A stretch of 64,000 bases of DNA from Nocardia vaccinii NBRC 15922 (GCF_001613305.1 NZ_BDCC01000033.1:62001-126000); one strand, 5' to 3'; numbered from the stretch's first letter, positions 53,181 to 62,017 are shown. Notes: a model not told the origin generated them from the letters alone. Numbers and translations: made by a program.

Positions 53181-54198
53181 TGCACTGTCCAGCAGCGATC
53201 AGGCGATCGATACCGAGCCGGATGCCGCGGGAGCGCGGGACGAGATCGAGCGATTCGACTCGGCGTCGGCCGCGAATTCCGTTGTCACGCAAACGAAGGA
53301 CAGTCGGGCGCAGGCCGACGCGACACGCTCCGCCGCAGTGGATTCCGTTGTGGCACAGACCGATGCGCGCACGACGGAGAAGGCCGGTCGGGTCGCGGTC
53401 CGGTACACGGCCGCGCGGTTGGCGCGCGTGGCCGTCCGGGCCGCATGGCGGTTCGGCAAGCCGGTGATCGCGATCGCGCTGTTCCTGGCGTTGTGGGAGA
53501 TCGCGCCGCGGATCGGGCTGGTCGACCCGGTCTTCCTGCCGCCGTTCTCCACGGTTGTGCAGGCATTCGTGGAGCTGATCCGGAACGGGCAGATGTGGGA
53601 GCACGTATCTGCCAGCCTGAGTCGTTCACTGGTCGGTTTCGCGCTGGCCGTGGTGACCGCGGTGCCCGTGGGCGTGGCGATCGCCTGGTACCGGCCCGTG
53701 GCCGAATTCCTCGGCCCGATCCTGGAACTGTTCCGCAACACCGCCGCTTTGGCGCTGCTGCCGGTATTCGTCCTGATCCTCGGCATCGGCGAGACCTCCA
53801 AGGTCGCGCTGGTGCTGTACGCGGGCTTCTTCCCGATCCTGCTCAACACCATCACAGGTGTTCGCACGGCCGACCCGTTGCTGGTGAAATCCGCTACCTC
53901 ACTGGGATTCTCCTCGGTGCGGTTGTTCCAGAAGGTGATCCTGCCCGCGGCGCTGCCCTCGATCTTCACCGGCCTGCGGATGGCCGCCTCCAGCTCGATC
54001 CTAGTGCTGATCGCCACCGAAATGGTCGGCGCCCGAGCCGGTCTCGGCTATCTGATCACCGCGGCCCAGCAGAACTTCCAAATCCCCGACATGTACGCCG
54101 GCATCATCGCCATCTCCCTGGTGGGGCTGGTGTTCAATGGCGTACTCCTCGCCGTCGAACGCCGACTCTCGCGGTGGCGCACCAGTTCCGGCCAGTAG
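53173..54198 (+). CDS. ABC transporter permease (SsuC/TauC type)
   Basis: A 341-aa permease with a charged, unusually long N-terminal extension of about 95 residues before the first helix (VIAIALFLALWEIAPRIGL). Six helices follow, and the EAA-type cytoplasmic loop is KSATSLGFSSVRLFQKVILP. The C-terminal signature GLGYLITAAQQNFQIPDMYA is typical of the SsuC/TauC family. The ATG at 53173 has CAGGAGA 7 nt upstream and overlaps the ATPase stop. The ABC proteins must use a binding protein encoded elsewhere. Confidence 0.92.
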   Translation: MSSALSSSDQAIDTEPDAAGARDEIERFDSASAANSVVTQTKDSRAQADATRSAAVDSVVAQTDARTTEKAGRVAVRYTAARLARVAVRAAWRFGKPVIAIALFLALWEIAPRIGLVDPVFLPPFSTVVQAFVELIRNGQMWEHVSASLSRSLVGFALAVVTAVPVGVAIAWYRPVAEFLGPILELFRNTAALALLPVFVLILGIGETSKVALVLYAGFFPILLNTITGVRTADPLLVKSATSLGFSSVRLFQKVILPAALPSIFTGLRMAASSSILVLIATEMVGARAGLGYLITAAQQNFQIPDMYAGIIAISLVGLVFNGVLLAVERRLSRWRTSSGQ

Positions 54199-54220
54199 CC
54201 CTGACGAAGGATTCGCATCG

Positions 54221-54302
54221 ATGTCTCAACCGCGCGGAGTCTCAACCGCGCGGACCCTTTCATATCAACGCCTTCCTGATGGGAGTCGGCCACGACCGAT
54301 AA
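54221..54302 (+). pseudogene. Remnant N-terminus of an NtaA/SnaA/DszA-type monooxygenase
   Basis: ATG 54221 has GAAGGA upstream and opens MSQPRG. A perfect 16-bp tandem duplication (54223-54238 and 54239-54254, GTCTCAACCGCGCGGA) then shifts the frame. If one copy is removed the frame reads MSQPRGPFHINAFLMGVGHD, the characteristic N-terminus of FMNH2-dependent monooxygenases of the nitrilotriacetate/dibenzothiophene-sulfone class. Homology stops at about 54297, where the opposing oxygenase gene begins. The remaining 400 or so codons are gone. Confidence 0.65.
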
Positions 54303-54323
54303 GGTGGCACCGTGCCGACGCGG

Positions 54324-55703
54324 TTACGCGGGTTCGCTTCCGGGCCGCACGATGATGGCCGCGCGCCGGTACCAGCGGTCCACCGTGTTGCCCTCGTTGC
54401 CGGTGAACCCCTCGGATTCGACAGCGAACGGCTGCAGGTCCAATTCCGTTGTATCGACGCATATCTCGGCGGAAGAGACCTTTCGGGTAACCGGCCCCGT
54501 GACCTCTCCCGCCCGGTCGATCCACCACGTCAACGTGATATCCCCGCGGCTCGGCCTGCCCAGTTCCTCCGGTGTCAGCCGGTCGGGATGATCGGCGGAC
54601 AGGGACCCCTCGGCGCGTTCCTCTTCCAGCGGCCCGTCCTCCGTGAACTCGTTGGGCTCCCACTCGTCCCAGACGAGTTCCCAGCTGCCGTCGACGCGCT
54701 CCCAGCGGCGCCGCCGGCCACACATCCAGAACTCGTCGGCGAGGTCTTCGCTGCTGTGATTCTCCTGCACCTCCGCCAGGGCCAGGGCCGCGTCATAGCC
54801 GGCGGCCTCGGCCGCGGCCAGGAGAACCTGCACGCGGGCCGCGTCGGCGCCTTTGAGCTGATCCCACCCGAATCCCCGTTGGGAATACTGATGATCCAGA
54901 AGGCAGACGAGCAGGCTCGGCGGCTCGAGCGCCGGCTCGCCCGATAGGTATCGCCTCGAACTCGTATCCGGTACCGGTGTGGTGAAATGCTCGCGCAGCT
55001 GGTCGGCCAGCGCCGCGATGGCCGGGTCGGTCGCGCCGGCATCGGCGATCGGGACCGCGCGTGGACCGGCAATCAGGTTGTAGGTCAGCGAGATTCGGTG
55101 GCCGAGGGTCACCGGCAGCACCTCGTGCTCGCAGTCGGTGTAGAACGCGACCAAGCCCAGGTCCATCCTGCCGGGCGCCCCTTGATCGACCACCTGCTCC
55201 CCGCGATGTTCGACCACCAGTTCCCCGCCCTCGAAAAACGATGGCAGCGTCACCACCAACGTGGCGATCATGCCATCGGACTTCTCCGAATCACGGTGCC
55301 GCCGGAAGAATTGACGCGGTCCGTAGACCAGCATCGAATGCAACTCGGCCGAGAGCTCGCAATCCGGCGGCAGGCCCAGATCGAACCGCAGCGCATCCAG
55401 AATCGGCGCCAACCCGCGGTGCCAGCGGTCCTGGTCGACGGTGACGAGTTCGAGGGGAATCTCCCCGGTATCGCGCACGCTCGGATCCAGCAGCGTCTGC
55501 TCTCCCAGGCCGTAACGAGCCGGGCGGGTGATATCGCGCAGCTGCCGCGCCTGCGCCGGCGTCACCGGAAATCGAAGCCGGCCAATCCCTTCCACCTCGA
55601 TCGCCAGGTCCCCGGCCCATGCTGTACGGCGGGCGACGAAGGACCCCGGCGGCCGCACCGACCTCATGAACTCGCCGATGGCCCGTAAAGTCTTGTCCGT
55701 CAT
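54324..55703 (-). CDS. 2-oxoglutarate/Fe(II)-dependent oxygenase (prolyl-4-hydroxylase type)
   Basis: A 459-aa protein with an N-terminal 2OG-Fe(II) dioxygenase domain: FFRRHRDSEKSDGMIATLVV (H-x-D metal site), FFEGGELVVEHRGEQVV, then VAFYTDCEHEVLPVTLGHRI (second metal His and the 2OG-binding Arg). After residue 235 comes an acidic domain (VQENHSSEDLADEFWMCGRR and WELVWDEWEPNEFTED) with no assignment, ending WYRRAAIIVRPGS. The ATG at 55703 has GGAGAC upstream and overlaps the end of the P-loop gene by 4 bp. The substrate (protein or small molecule) is unknown. Confidence 0.85.
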   Translation of the reverse strand: MTDKTLRAIGEFMRSVRPPGSFVARRTAWAGDLAIEVEGIGRLRFPVTPAQARQLRDITRPARYGLGEQTLLDPSVRDTGEIPLELVTVDQDRWHRGLAPILDALRFDLGLPPDCELSAELHSMLVYGPRQFFRRHRDSEKSDGMIATLVVTLPSFFEGGELVVEHRGEQVVDQGAPGRMDLGLVAFYTDCEHEVLPVTLGHRISLTYNLIAGPRAVPIADAGATDPAIAALADQLREHFTTPVPDTSSRRYLSGEPALEPPSLLVCLLDHQYSQRGFGWDQLKGADAARVQVLLAAAEAAGYDAALALAEVQENHSSEDLADEFWMCGRRRRWERVDGSWELVWDEWEPNEFTEDGPLEEERAEGSLSADHPDRLTPEELGRPSRGDITLTWWIDRAGEVTGPVTRKVSSAEICVDTTELDLQPFAVESEGFTGNEGNTVDRWYRRAAIIVRPGSEPA

Positions 55704-56092
55704 CCCCGTCTCCCAAGCTCGCCGTGCGGCAATCCCCAGCATCCTGTCAGAGGTTGTGGCATGTCGCGAGTATGGGTGCACCACCCTCGGGCCGGGGTGA
55801 GCACCCGGCCCAGCGTCCGCCGGCAGATCGACCAGACCACGGTATCGGCGCTGCGCCACAACAGGTCTCCGAGTTTGTTCCGGTAATTGCCGTCGGTCAC
55901 CCACGCGCCGGCGGTGATCCGCTCGGCGACCGCGGCGCGAAACTCCCTCTCGGGCATGGGTGTCCAGCCCGGCTGATGGTGGATCGCGTCGAGTTCGATG
56001 TGCGGTATGCCGAGCTCCCGGGATATCCGGCGAGCGAGTGTCGTCTTGCCCGATCCGGAGGTTCCGGCCACCACGATCCGTCGGTGGTTCAC
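55700..56092 (-). pseudogene. Truncated adenylate-kinase-like P-loop protein
   Basis: The first half is intact: IVVAGTSGSGKTTLARRISR (Walker A), LGIPHIELDAIHHQPGW and WVTDGNYRNKLGDLLW, the wording of the FlaR/topology-modulation kinase family. Near 55855 the frame passes from VVWS directly into ICRRTLGRVLT, missing the expected hydrophobic DLP strand and about ten residues. What follows is not family-like, and the open frame ends at the downstream oxygenase start after 130 codons instead of about 180. Probably nonfunctional; the short N-terminal protein could still be made. Confidence 0.6.
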
Positions 56093-56201
56093 CGTCGTCT
56101 CGGTCGGCGGCGCCGATTCGGCCGGTCGACAGCGCCGAAGGCCGAATCGGGCGACAATAGCGGAGGGCAGATGCACTGGCGGACAGTGTATTCCGGGCGA
56201 A

Positions 56202-57482
56202 TCAGGCGCAATCGCTGTCGAGGCGGTTCGGCTCGCCCGCGGACAGCCGCAGTGGTGTGGCCGGGCGGGGGTGCCGGCCCATGCGCGCCACCAGGGCCGA
56301 GTGCAGGTACCACAGGCCCGTGGTCTGGGCGGGGTCGAATCCGGTCAGCCCGGCGATGCGGCGCAGGCGGTAGTCGACGGTGTTCGGGTGCACGTTCAGC
56401 AGGCGTGCGGTACGGACGCGGCTGAGGTTGGCGGCGATGTAGATCCGCAGGGTTTCCAGCAGATCGGGATGCTCGTCCAGCGGGGTGAGCTGGGTTTCGA
56501 GCGCGTCGCGGCCTATTCCCGGACGGGTCAGCTGATACTGCAGGGCCAGTTCGGTGAATCGGTACAGACCTGGGCCCAATCCCAGGTGGTGCACGGTGTC
56601 CAGCAGTTCGTGCGCCAGGTGGGCGGCCCCGGGAACCTTCTGCGGCCGGGCGGTGACGACGGTGACCGTGATCGGCGTCTGGGCCGCGCGGGACAAGTCT
56701 CCGACCAGGCCGTCGAGATCGGAATCGGTTGCGGCCGTGGATGGTACGAGAACGGTGCCGCCGTCTACGGACAGCAGCGACAGCGCCCGGCCCGCGAGCG
56801 CCGTCGCCAGCTCGGCCTGCACCCGGCGCAGTTTGCGCCGGGCGACGACCTGCCGGTCCAGATGCGGTCTGCGCTCGTCGGGATGGGCCGCCAAACCGAC
56901 GGCGAGGACGAAATACCGGTCGGCGACCGGCAATTCGCGGGCCCCGGCCGTCGCGGTACTGGTACCGGCGAGCAGCGCCGAGGTCAGGCTGTGCGCGGCG
57001 GTCTGTTGTTCGGCGGCTTCGGCGCGGCGCTCACGCACGTACGCCATGCCGACCGCGGAGGTGAACACCTTCGAAAGCTCGAGGATCGTGGTGGTGGCGG
57101 TGAGCACGCCGTGACCGTTCGCCGGACTCGTGCGTTCGAACATCTGCTCCAGCGCCACGGTGAACCCCGCGCGAACCGCGGACAGAACCGTATCGATGGG
57201 GATGTCGGCACGGGCGCATCCGGCGGCGGCGTTCTCCAGACGTTCGGCGGGGCTGGGCAGCGCGCCGCTGTTCATGCTCTGGATCATCGATTCGGCGCAG
57301 GCCCGCACGACGGCCTTGAGGTCAGCGGCGATGAATTGTTCCGACTGCTCGGAGATCTCGGCGGCTTCGGCGAGACGGGCCAGCACGGTGCGGGCGAGGG
57401 TGTCGACTTCACGTACCGACGGGGCCGCCGTTGATTGTTTCACCGCGCGCAGTTCGGGGCGGGCGAGGCTGTCGATCGTCAC
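56202..57482 (-). CDS. PucR/CdaR-type transcriptional regulator
   Basis: A 426-aa regulator. The N-terminal sensor half (VREVDTLARTVLARLAEAAE, CARADIPIDTVLSAVRAGFT) has the RsbRD/PucR-associated layout. The C-terminus carries the PucR helix-turn-helix (LETLRIYIAANLSRVRTARL, LNVHPNTVDYRLRRIAGLTG). Such proteins activate catabolic operons in Actinobacteria. The GTG at 57482 follows AGGAGG at 7 nt, one of the clearest start sites in the window; the open frame to 57728 is not used. The target gene is not evident; neighbours on both sides face other ways. Confidence 0.9.
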   Translation of the reverse strand: MTIDSLARPELRAVKQSTAAPSVREVDTLARTVLARLAEAAEISEQSEQFIAADLKAVVRACAESMIQSMNSGALPSPAERLENAAAGCARADIPIDTVLSAVRAGFTVALEQMFERTSPANGHGVLTATTTILELSKVFTSAVGMAYVRERRAEAAEQQTAAHSLTSALLAGTSTATAGARELPVADRYFVLAVGLAAHPDERRPHLDRQVVARRKLRRVQAELATALAGRALSLLSVDGGTVLVPSTAATDSDLDGLVGDLSRAAQTPITVTVVTARPQKVPGAAHLAHELLDTVHHLGLGPGLYRFTELALQYQLTRPGIGRDALETQLTPLDEHPDLLETLRIYIAANLSRVRTARLLNVHPNTVDYRLRRIAGLTGFDPAQTTGLWYLHSALVARMGRHPRPATPLRLSAGEPNRLDSDCA

Positions 57483-57777
57483 GTGTGACCTCCTGTCACC
57501 GTCGTTCCCGCGCCGATTGCACGCGGGGCGGGCGCCCGCCCGGCCGGCTTCGTTGCTGTTACCGGACGTAAGCCCTATCGAAGACGGTAATCCGAGCGGT
57601 AGCTCACCTTCTACTCCTCTTCGAGCAATCCTCAGCGGCTGCCGATTATGTCTTCTACCAGGTGAAATGACGATGTTCGGGCAGCCTTGCGGAGTGCCGG
57701 CGGTACCGAGAGATGGCGGAGTGCTCACCTTTGACCTCTCCCGGTCCCGGGGTGAGCGAGAAAAGATGGGCCGTGCG
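57483..57777. other. 295-bp spacer upstream of the PucR gene
   Basis: Nothing beyond a strong ribosome-binding site for PucR at the left end is recognised. Confidence 0.4.
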
Positions 57778-58407
57778 TCACGCGGCCTGTTCGGCGAGCT
57801 GGGCCTCGCACCAGGCGGCGATCATCTGGGCGGTCATGGCGATGGCCTCGTGCCGTTCGGTGCTGTCCACCTCGAGGGCCGAGGCGCGCAATACGGCGGC
57901 GAAACAGGTGTTCATCAGCACGAAACTGATCGTGTCGTAACGGTGATCGTCGCCGGGGCCGAGGATCTGGATGACCATCACCTTGATCAGCAACCGCAGT
58001 CGCGGCTCGAACTCGGGAATTCCGCTGTTGTAGAACTGCACCCCGGCCACCAGGGCGCGCACCAGCCGCGCGTTGTCCACCAGCTCGTCGGTGATGACCT
58101 CCAGGATCCGGGTCACCCGTTCCAGGATGGACCGATCGGCCAGACCCAGCGCGTGCTGGGTGAGCCGGTGCTCGACGCTCTCCAGCAGGCGGCGCAGCAA
58201 TTCCTCGACGATGACCGCGCGGTCGGAGAAGTAGCGGTAGACGGTGCCGATGCTGATCCCGGCCTCGGCCGCGATCCGGTTGGTGGAGGTTTCGGCGATG
58301 CCGCGCTCGCCGAACAGCCGGGCGGCGGTGTCGAGTATGAGTTCCCTTGTCGCCCTGGAGCGTTCCTGGGTCGGACGGCGACGTTGCCCGACGGCCTTCG
58401 GCGGCAT
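57778..58407 (-). CDS. TetR-family regulator
   Basis: A 209-aa repressor. The helix-turn-helix is ILDTAARLFGERGIAETSTN followed by AGISIGTVYRYFSDRAVIVE. The C-terminal domain has the TetR_C-type VTRILEVITDELVDNARLVR and ends AAWCEAQLAEQAA. It is divergent from the ABC1-kinase gene, with the palindrome TGAGCAGCGCTCA 30 bp before its start, so it probably controls that gene and itself. The ligand is unknown. Confidence 0.9.
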   Translation of the reverse strand: MPPKAVGQRRRPTQERSRATRELILDTAARLFGERGIAETSTNRIAAEAGISIGTVYRYFSDRAVIVEELLRRLLESVEHRLTQHALGLADRSILERVTRILEVITDELVDNARLVRALVAGVQFYNSGIPEFEPRLRLLIKVMVIQILGPGDDHRYDTISFVLMNTCFAAVLRASALEVDSTERHEAIAMTAQMIAAWCEAQLAEQAA

Positions 58408-58436
58408 CGCTACCTCCTGCCTGCGGTCGGAGAAGA

Positions 58437-58449
58437 TGAGCAGCGCTCA
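58437..58449. promoter_or_regulatory. Candidate TetR operator
   Basis: TGAGCAGCGCTCA is a perfect inverted repeat (5-bp arms, 3-bp spacer) in the 134-bp divergent region between the TetR and ABC1 genes. Confidence 0.4.
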
Positions 58450-58541
58450 GCTTAGCCGGGCGGGGGTTGCCGATATCGGGAAAATTGCGAAGAGTGTGGC
58501 GCACCCGCGCGTCGTGGCCCGGGGGGAGGGAGGTTCACACA

Positions 58542-59912
58542 ATGAGCGCTCGGGTGCCGAAGGGACGTCTGGCGCGTGGCGGCAAGCTGGGCAGGCTGGC
58601 CGCGGAACAGACCATCCGCGGAGTGGGCACGCGGTTGTCGATGCTGGGTCGCACCGAGCAGGCCCGCCGAGTCCTGGCCGAACGGTCCACCCTGCAGGCG
58701 GCGCAGCAGTTGGTCACCGTGCTCGGTGGGTTGCGCGGCGCCGCGATGAAACTGGGGCAGATGCTCTCGGTACTGGATGTCGATCTGCTGCCCGCCGAAC
58801 ACCGGGAGATGTTCCGCGGCAAGCTCGCCGAGTTGCGCGACCACGCACCCGAGGTGCCGTTCCATCGGATGCGGGCGGTGATCGAAGCGGATCTGGGCCC
58901 GTTGACGAGAGTGTTCGCCGATTTCGACGAGACCGCGATCGCCGCGGCCTCGATCGGCCAGGTCTACCGGGCCACCCTGCGCGACGGCCGCGAGGTGGCG
59001 GTCAAGGTCAAGTATCCGGGTGTGGACGAGGCCGTCGAGGCGGATATGCGCAACCTCGCGATGTTCAGCAGGTTGTGGAAATCCATTCTGCCGAGCGCGG
59101 CCGACAGTGACGTCCTGGACGAGATCGCCCGCAACATCGGTAGTGAACTCGATTATCCGCGCGAGGCGCGCAATCAGCACCGCGTCGCCGAGCGCTATCG
59201 AGGCCACCCGTACATCGTGGTGCCGGACAGTATCGAACAGTATTGCGGGCCGGGCGTTCTGGTGTCCGACCTCGTCGACGGGCCGTCCTTCGACCGGCTC
59301 CGGGACCTGCCCGACGCCGATCGCGATCGACTCGGTGAGCTGATCTATCGCTTCTACATCGATCCGGTATTCACGGACTACGAATTCTGCGGAGATCCGC
59401 ATCCCGGCAATATCCTGCTCGCCGCGGACGGGCGGCTGGCCTTCGTGGATTTCGGGCTCTACCACAGCATGGATCCCGCACACGTCGAACTCGAACGCGC
59501 CGCATTGCAGGCCGCGGCCGAATATCGGGGCGAGGATCTGTACGAATGGTGGGTGAGCCGCGAGATCATCGATCCGGATTCGGGCGTGACCGTTCAGGAA
59601 TGCCTGGATTACGTCTGGGCCGCGACCGGTTGGCATCTGCTCGATGAGGAAATCACCCTCGATCCCGAATTCGCCACCGGCGCGGTGGTTCTCGCGCTCG
59701 ATCCGCGCTCGTCGGAGTTCCGCGGGATGCGCACTCAACGCCTGCCGGCCGAACATGTGTTCTCGCGGCGGGTGGATCTGTTCACCCTGGCCGCGCTGGG
59801 GCAGTTGAATTGCACGAACAATTGGCATCGGCTGGCCCGGGAGTGGATGTATCGCGAACCGCCCGTCACCGAGGTCGGGCGTGCGATCGCGCGCTGGCGG
59901 GAAACGCGCTGA
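58542..59912 (+). CDS. ABC1/UbiB-family atypical kinase
   Basis: A 456-aa protein of the UbiB/ADCK family. The family-specific KxGQ motif is GAAMKLGQMLSVLDVDLLP, the Ala-rich nucleotide loop is AIAAASIGQVYRATLRDGRE, the catalytic loop is CGDPHPGNILLAADGRLAFV and the metal-binding DFG follows as VDFGLYHSMD. Members act as ATPases or kinases in quinone and lipid metabolism. GGGAGG precedes the ATG at 58542. Divergent TetR suggests inducible expression. No ubiquinone or menaquinone gene is adjacent, so the substrate remains open. Confidence 0.9.
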   Translation: MSARVPKGRLARGGKLGRLAAEQTIRGVGTRLSMLGRTEQARRVLAERSTLQAAQQLVTVLGGLRGAAMKLGQMLSVLDVDLLPAEHREMFRGKLAELRDHAPEVPFHRMRAVIEADLGPLTRVFADFDETAIAAASIGQVYRATLRDGREVAVKVKYPGVDEAVEADMRNLAMFSRLWKSILPSAADSDVLDEIARNIGSELDYPREARNQHRVAERYRGHPYIVVPDSIEQYCGPGVLVSDLVDGPSFDRLRDLPDADRDRLGELIYRFYIDPVFTDYEFCGDPHPGNILLAADGRLAFVDFGLYHSMDPAHVELERAALQAAAEYRGEDLYEWWVSREIIDPDSGVTVQECLDYVWAATGWHLLDEEITLDPEFATGAVVLALDPRSSEFRGMRTQRLPAEHVFSRRVDLFTLAALGQLNCTNNWHRLAREWMYREPPVTEVGRAIARWRETR

Positions 59913-59951
59913 GCTCTCGTCGGCAGGTACGCCGCGCGGTCCCGGGCGGCC

Positions 59952-59957
59952 TATACT
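59952..59957 (+). promoter_or_regulatory. -10 box of a leaderless TetR gene
   Basis: TATACT ends exactly 7 bp before the GTG at 59964, so transcription should start on the first codon. No ribosome-binding site exists upstream. Confidence 0.55.
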
Positions 59958-59963
59958 TCTGGG

Positions 59964-60695
59964 GTGTCCACAGCAGCGGCGTCTCCGGAGGCGGCGGGCG
60001 GACGACAGGCGCGCTGGCAACCGCACAACGACCAACGCCGGGCGCGGATCGTTCAGGCGGCCATCGAGCTGGTGGAGGAGACTCCCGTCGGCGCCGACAT
60101 TTCGGCCCGGCAGATCGCCGCGCGCGCGGGATTGGCCAAATCCGTTCTGTACCGGCAATTCTCGGGCCGGGAAGAACTCGACCGCCGGGTGCGTTCGGCG
60201 ATCGGCGACCGCTTCACCGATGCCCTCGACGCGGCCCTGGACATCGGCGGGGGCTCGATCGCCGAGATCCTCACCCGCGCGGTGGGCGTGGTCGTCGACT
60301 GGATCTGTGACCACCCGCGCCTGCACGAATTCCTGCGCACCGGTCCCGCCGAGGGCAGCGAGGAGGGCGGCGACGCGCTCAGCGGTCTGCTGAGCAGCGT
60401 CACCCGCCGCGCCGCGCGCCTGGTTACCGGCCTGGGCGGCGTGGTCGGCGTCGCCGATCCGCCCGTGGTCGACACCATGACCTTCGCCATCGTCTCGATG
60501 ACCGAGGCCACGGTCACCCGCTGGTCCCGCGATCCGAATCCGGCCCTGCCCCGGCAACGGCTGATCGCCGAGCTGGCGGGTTATGCCTGGAACGTCCTGG
60601 ACGGGGTGGCCCGAGTCCATGGCGTCGTACTCGATCCGGATCTCCCGCTGCTGCAATTGATCGAAGCGCTGGCCGCGTCCGGCCCGCAGGCCTGA
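59964..60695 (+). CDS. TetR-family regulator
   Basis: A 243-aa repressor with a leaderless start (GTG 59964). The helix-turn-helix is IVQAAIELVEETPVGADISA, ARAGLAKSVLYRQFSGREEL. The C-terminal domain (EILTRAVGVVVDWICDHPRL, FAIVSMTEATVTRW) resembles TetR regulators of lipid metabolism in mycobacteria, without certain assignment. It is convergent with the AurF-like gene and follows the ABC1 gene by 51 bp on the same strand. Confidence 0.9.
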   Translation: MSTAAASPEAAGGRQARWQPHNDQRRARIVQAAIELVEETPVGADISARQIAARAGLAKSVLYRQFSGREELDRRVRSAIGDRFTDALDAALDIGGGSIAEILTRAVGVVVDWICDHPRLHEFLRTGPAEGSEEGGDALSGLLSSVTRRAARLVTGLGGVVGVADPPVVDTMTFAIVSMTEATVTRWSRDPNPALPRQRLIAELAGYAWNVLDGVARVHGVVLDPDLPLLQLIEALAASGPQA

Positions 60696-60827
60696 TCCGG
60701 ACCGGCCCACGCGGCCCCTCGACGGAGTGTCGAGCTCCGAACCGCGGGCCCGATGGCATCGAACCCTGCTTGGCCACAACGAGTTCCGGGCCGAGGATGG
60801 CGAGCTCGGTCCGGCCGCGTGGCGGTG

Positions 60828-61847
60828 TCAGGATGCGGCGACCGAGCGGGCGGTGGGCGGGTTGAGCCGGCGGGCGGGTTCGCTGCGGTAGCGGGACGAG
60901 TCGCCGTCGATGTGGAGCAGTTGCCAGACCTTGCGGGCCAGCGGGGGCCGCAGGCCCAGGTCGTCGGCGAGTTTGCGGACGTCGTCGAAGTAGCTGGACA
61001 GGATGCGGCGGGACAGGGGCGCTCGCCAGAATGCCTCGCGGAAGACATCCCGGGGGATGTCGAAGCGGGTGGCGAAGGATTGTGGCGGGGTCATGATCTC
61101 ACCGGCGAGCCAGCGCATCGCCAGCGGGAACGCCAAGGCGCACACTGCTTTTCCGGTCGGGCTCATCTTCTCGATGTGTGCGGTGAGGAATTCGTGAGCG
61201 AAGGAGATGTGCCGGGCCTCCTCGGCGATGTGGATCTGCATCGTGCGCAGCACGGCGGGCGGCAGCCGGTCACCGGCGCGGATCATCGCCTTCTGATAAT
61301 GGTCGATGGGCTCTTCGCCGCCCAGGATGCCGATGACCAGGATGACGTGCGCGTATCCACCCGCCACGCCGATGAACGGCGACAATGCCCGGAAGGCCGG
61401 CCGCATACCGGGAACGTCGACGCCGATCCGGTTCACCAGCTCCTGGAACATCTGAATGTGGTTGCACTCCTCGGTCATCTCGTGCATGCAATACCGGAAC
61501 TCCGCGGCCCCGTTGGGCAGTTTGAGCACGTACTGCATCAGCCCGCGAATCAGCACCGTTTCGAAGGCCAGACCGACCTTGACCACATTGGCCACGCGCC
61601 ATTTGCCGATCTCGATCTGCCGTTCCAGGGGCAGTGCCCGGTACCAGTCGGTCGCGCCGAGCGGATCGATGTCGGGATCGAGCACCCAGCGGGGATCGTC
61701 CGGGTCGATCGCCAATTCCGGACTGTCCCAATCGATGTCGAGATAGGGATCGAAATTCCGCCGCACCGATCCGTCGGACAGTGTCGCCAGCATGTCGCGG
61801 TAGCGCGCGCCGAACGGATCGGCGCTGCGGGTATCGGACAACGTCAT
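60828..61847 (-). CDS. AurF-like diiron oxygenase
   Basis: A 339-aa ferritin-like diiron protein of the AurF/PABA N-oxygenase group. The metal-binding helices read CMHEMTEECNHIQMFQELV (E-x6-H type) and MQIHIAEEARHISFAHEFL (E-x2-H), with a further Glu in VGLAFETVLIRGLM. Characterised members oxidise aryl amines to nitro compounds or lipids; nocardial relatives are often called metal-dependent hydrolases or demethylases. The ATG at 61847 has AGGAGG 5 nt upstream. A promoter is visible at 61921-61948. It lies downstream of the LLM flavin enzyme, with which it may act in one pathway. Confidence 0.83.
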   Translation of the reverse strand: MTLSDTRSADPFGARYRDMLATLSDGSVRRNFDPYLDIDWDSPELAIDPDDPRWVLDPDIDPLGATDWYRALPLERQIEIGKWRVANVVKVGLAFETVLIRGLMQYVLKLPNGAAEFRYCMHEMTEECNHIQMFQELVNRIGVDVPGMRPAFRALSPFIGVAGGYAHVILVIGILGGEEPIDHYQKAMIRAGDRLPPAVLRTMQIHIAEEARHISFAHEFLTAHIEKMSPTGKAVCALAFPLAMRWLAGEIMTPPQSFATRFDIPRDVFREAFWRAPLSRRILSSYFDDVRKLADDLGLRPPLARKVWQLLHIDGDSSRYRSEPARRLNPPTARSVAAS

Positions 61848-61920
61848 CGGTGCCTCCTGAGCCTGTGCCGGACATCCACCCCGGTTCCTGCGGGCGCGAT
61901 GCACCGGCTCGTGCCTCCAG

Positions 61921-61948
61921 GATATATGGGACTCGGGGTCTCATACAA
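61921..61948 (-). promoter_or_regulatory. Promoter of the AurF-like gene
   Basis: On the minus strand TTGTAT (61948-61943) and TATATC (61926-61921) are separated by 16 bp, 74 bp before the start codon. It is the clearest housekeeping-type promoter in the window. Confidence 0.45.
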
Positions 61949-62017
61949 TCCCGTCATGGTCGGATGCGGGCCGGTAGCTGCCCGGCCCCGCCTCGCGTGG
62001 CGTTCGCCGGGGCTCGA

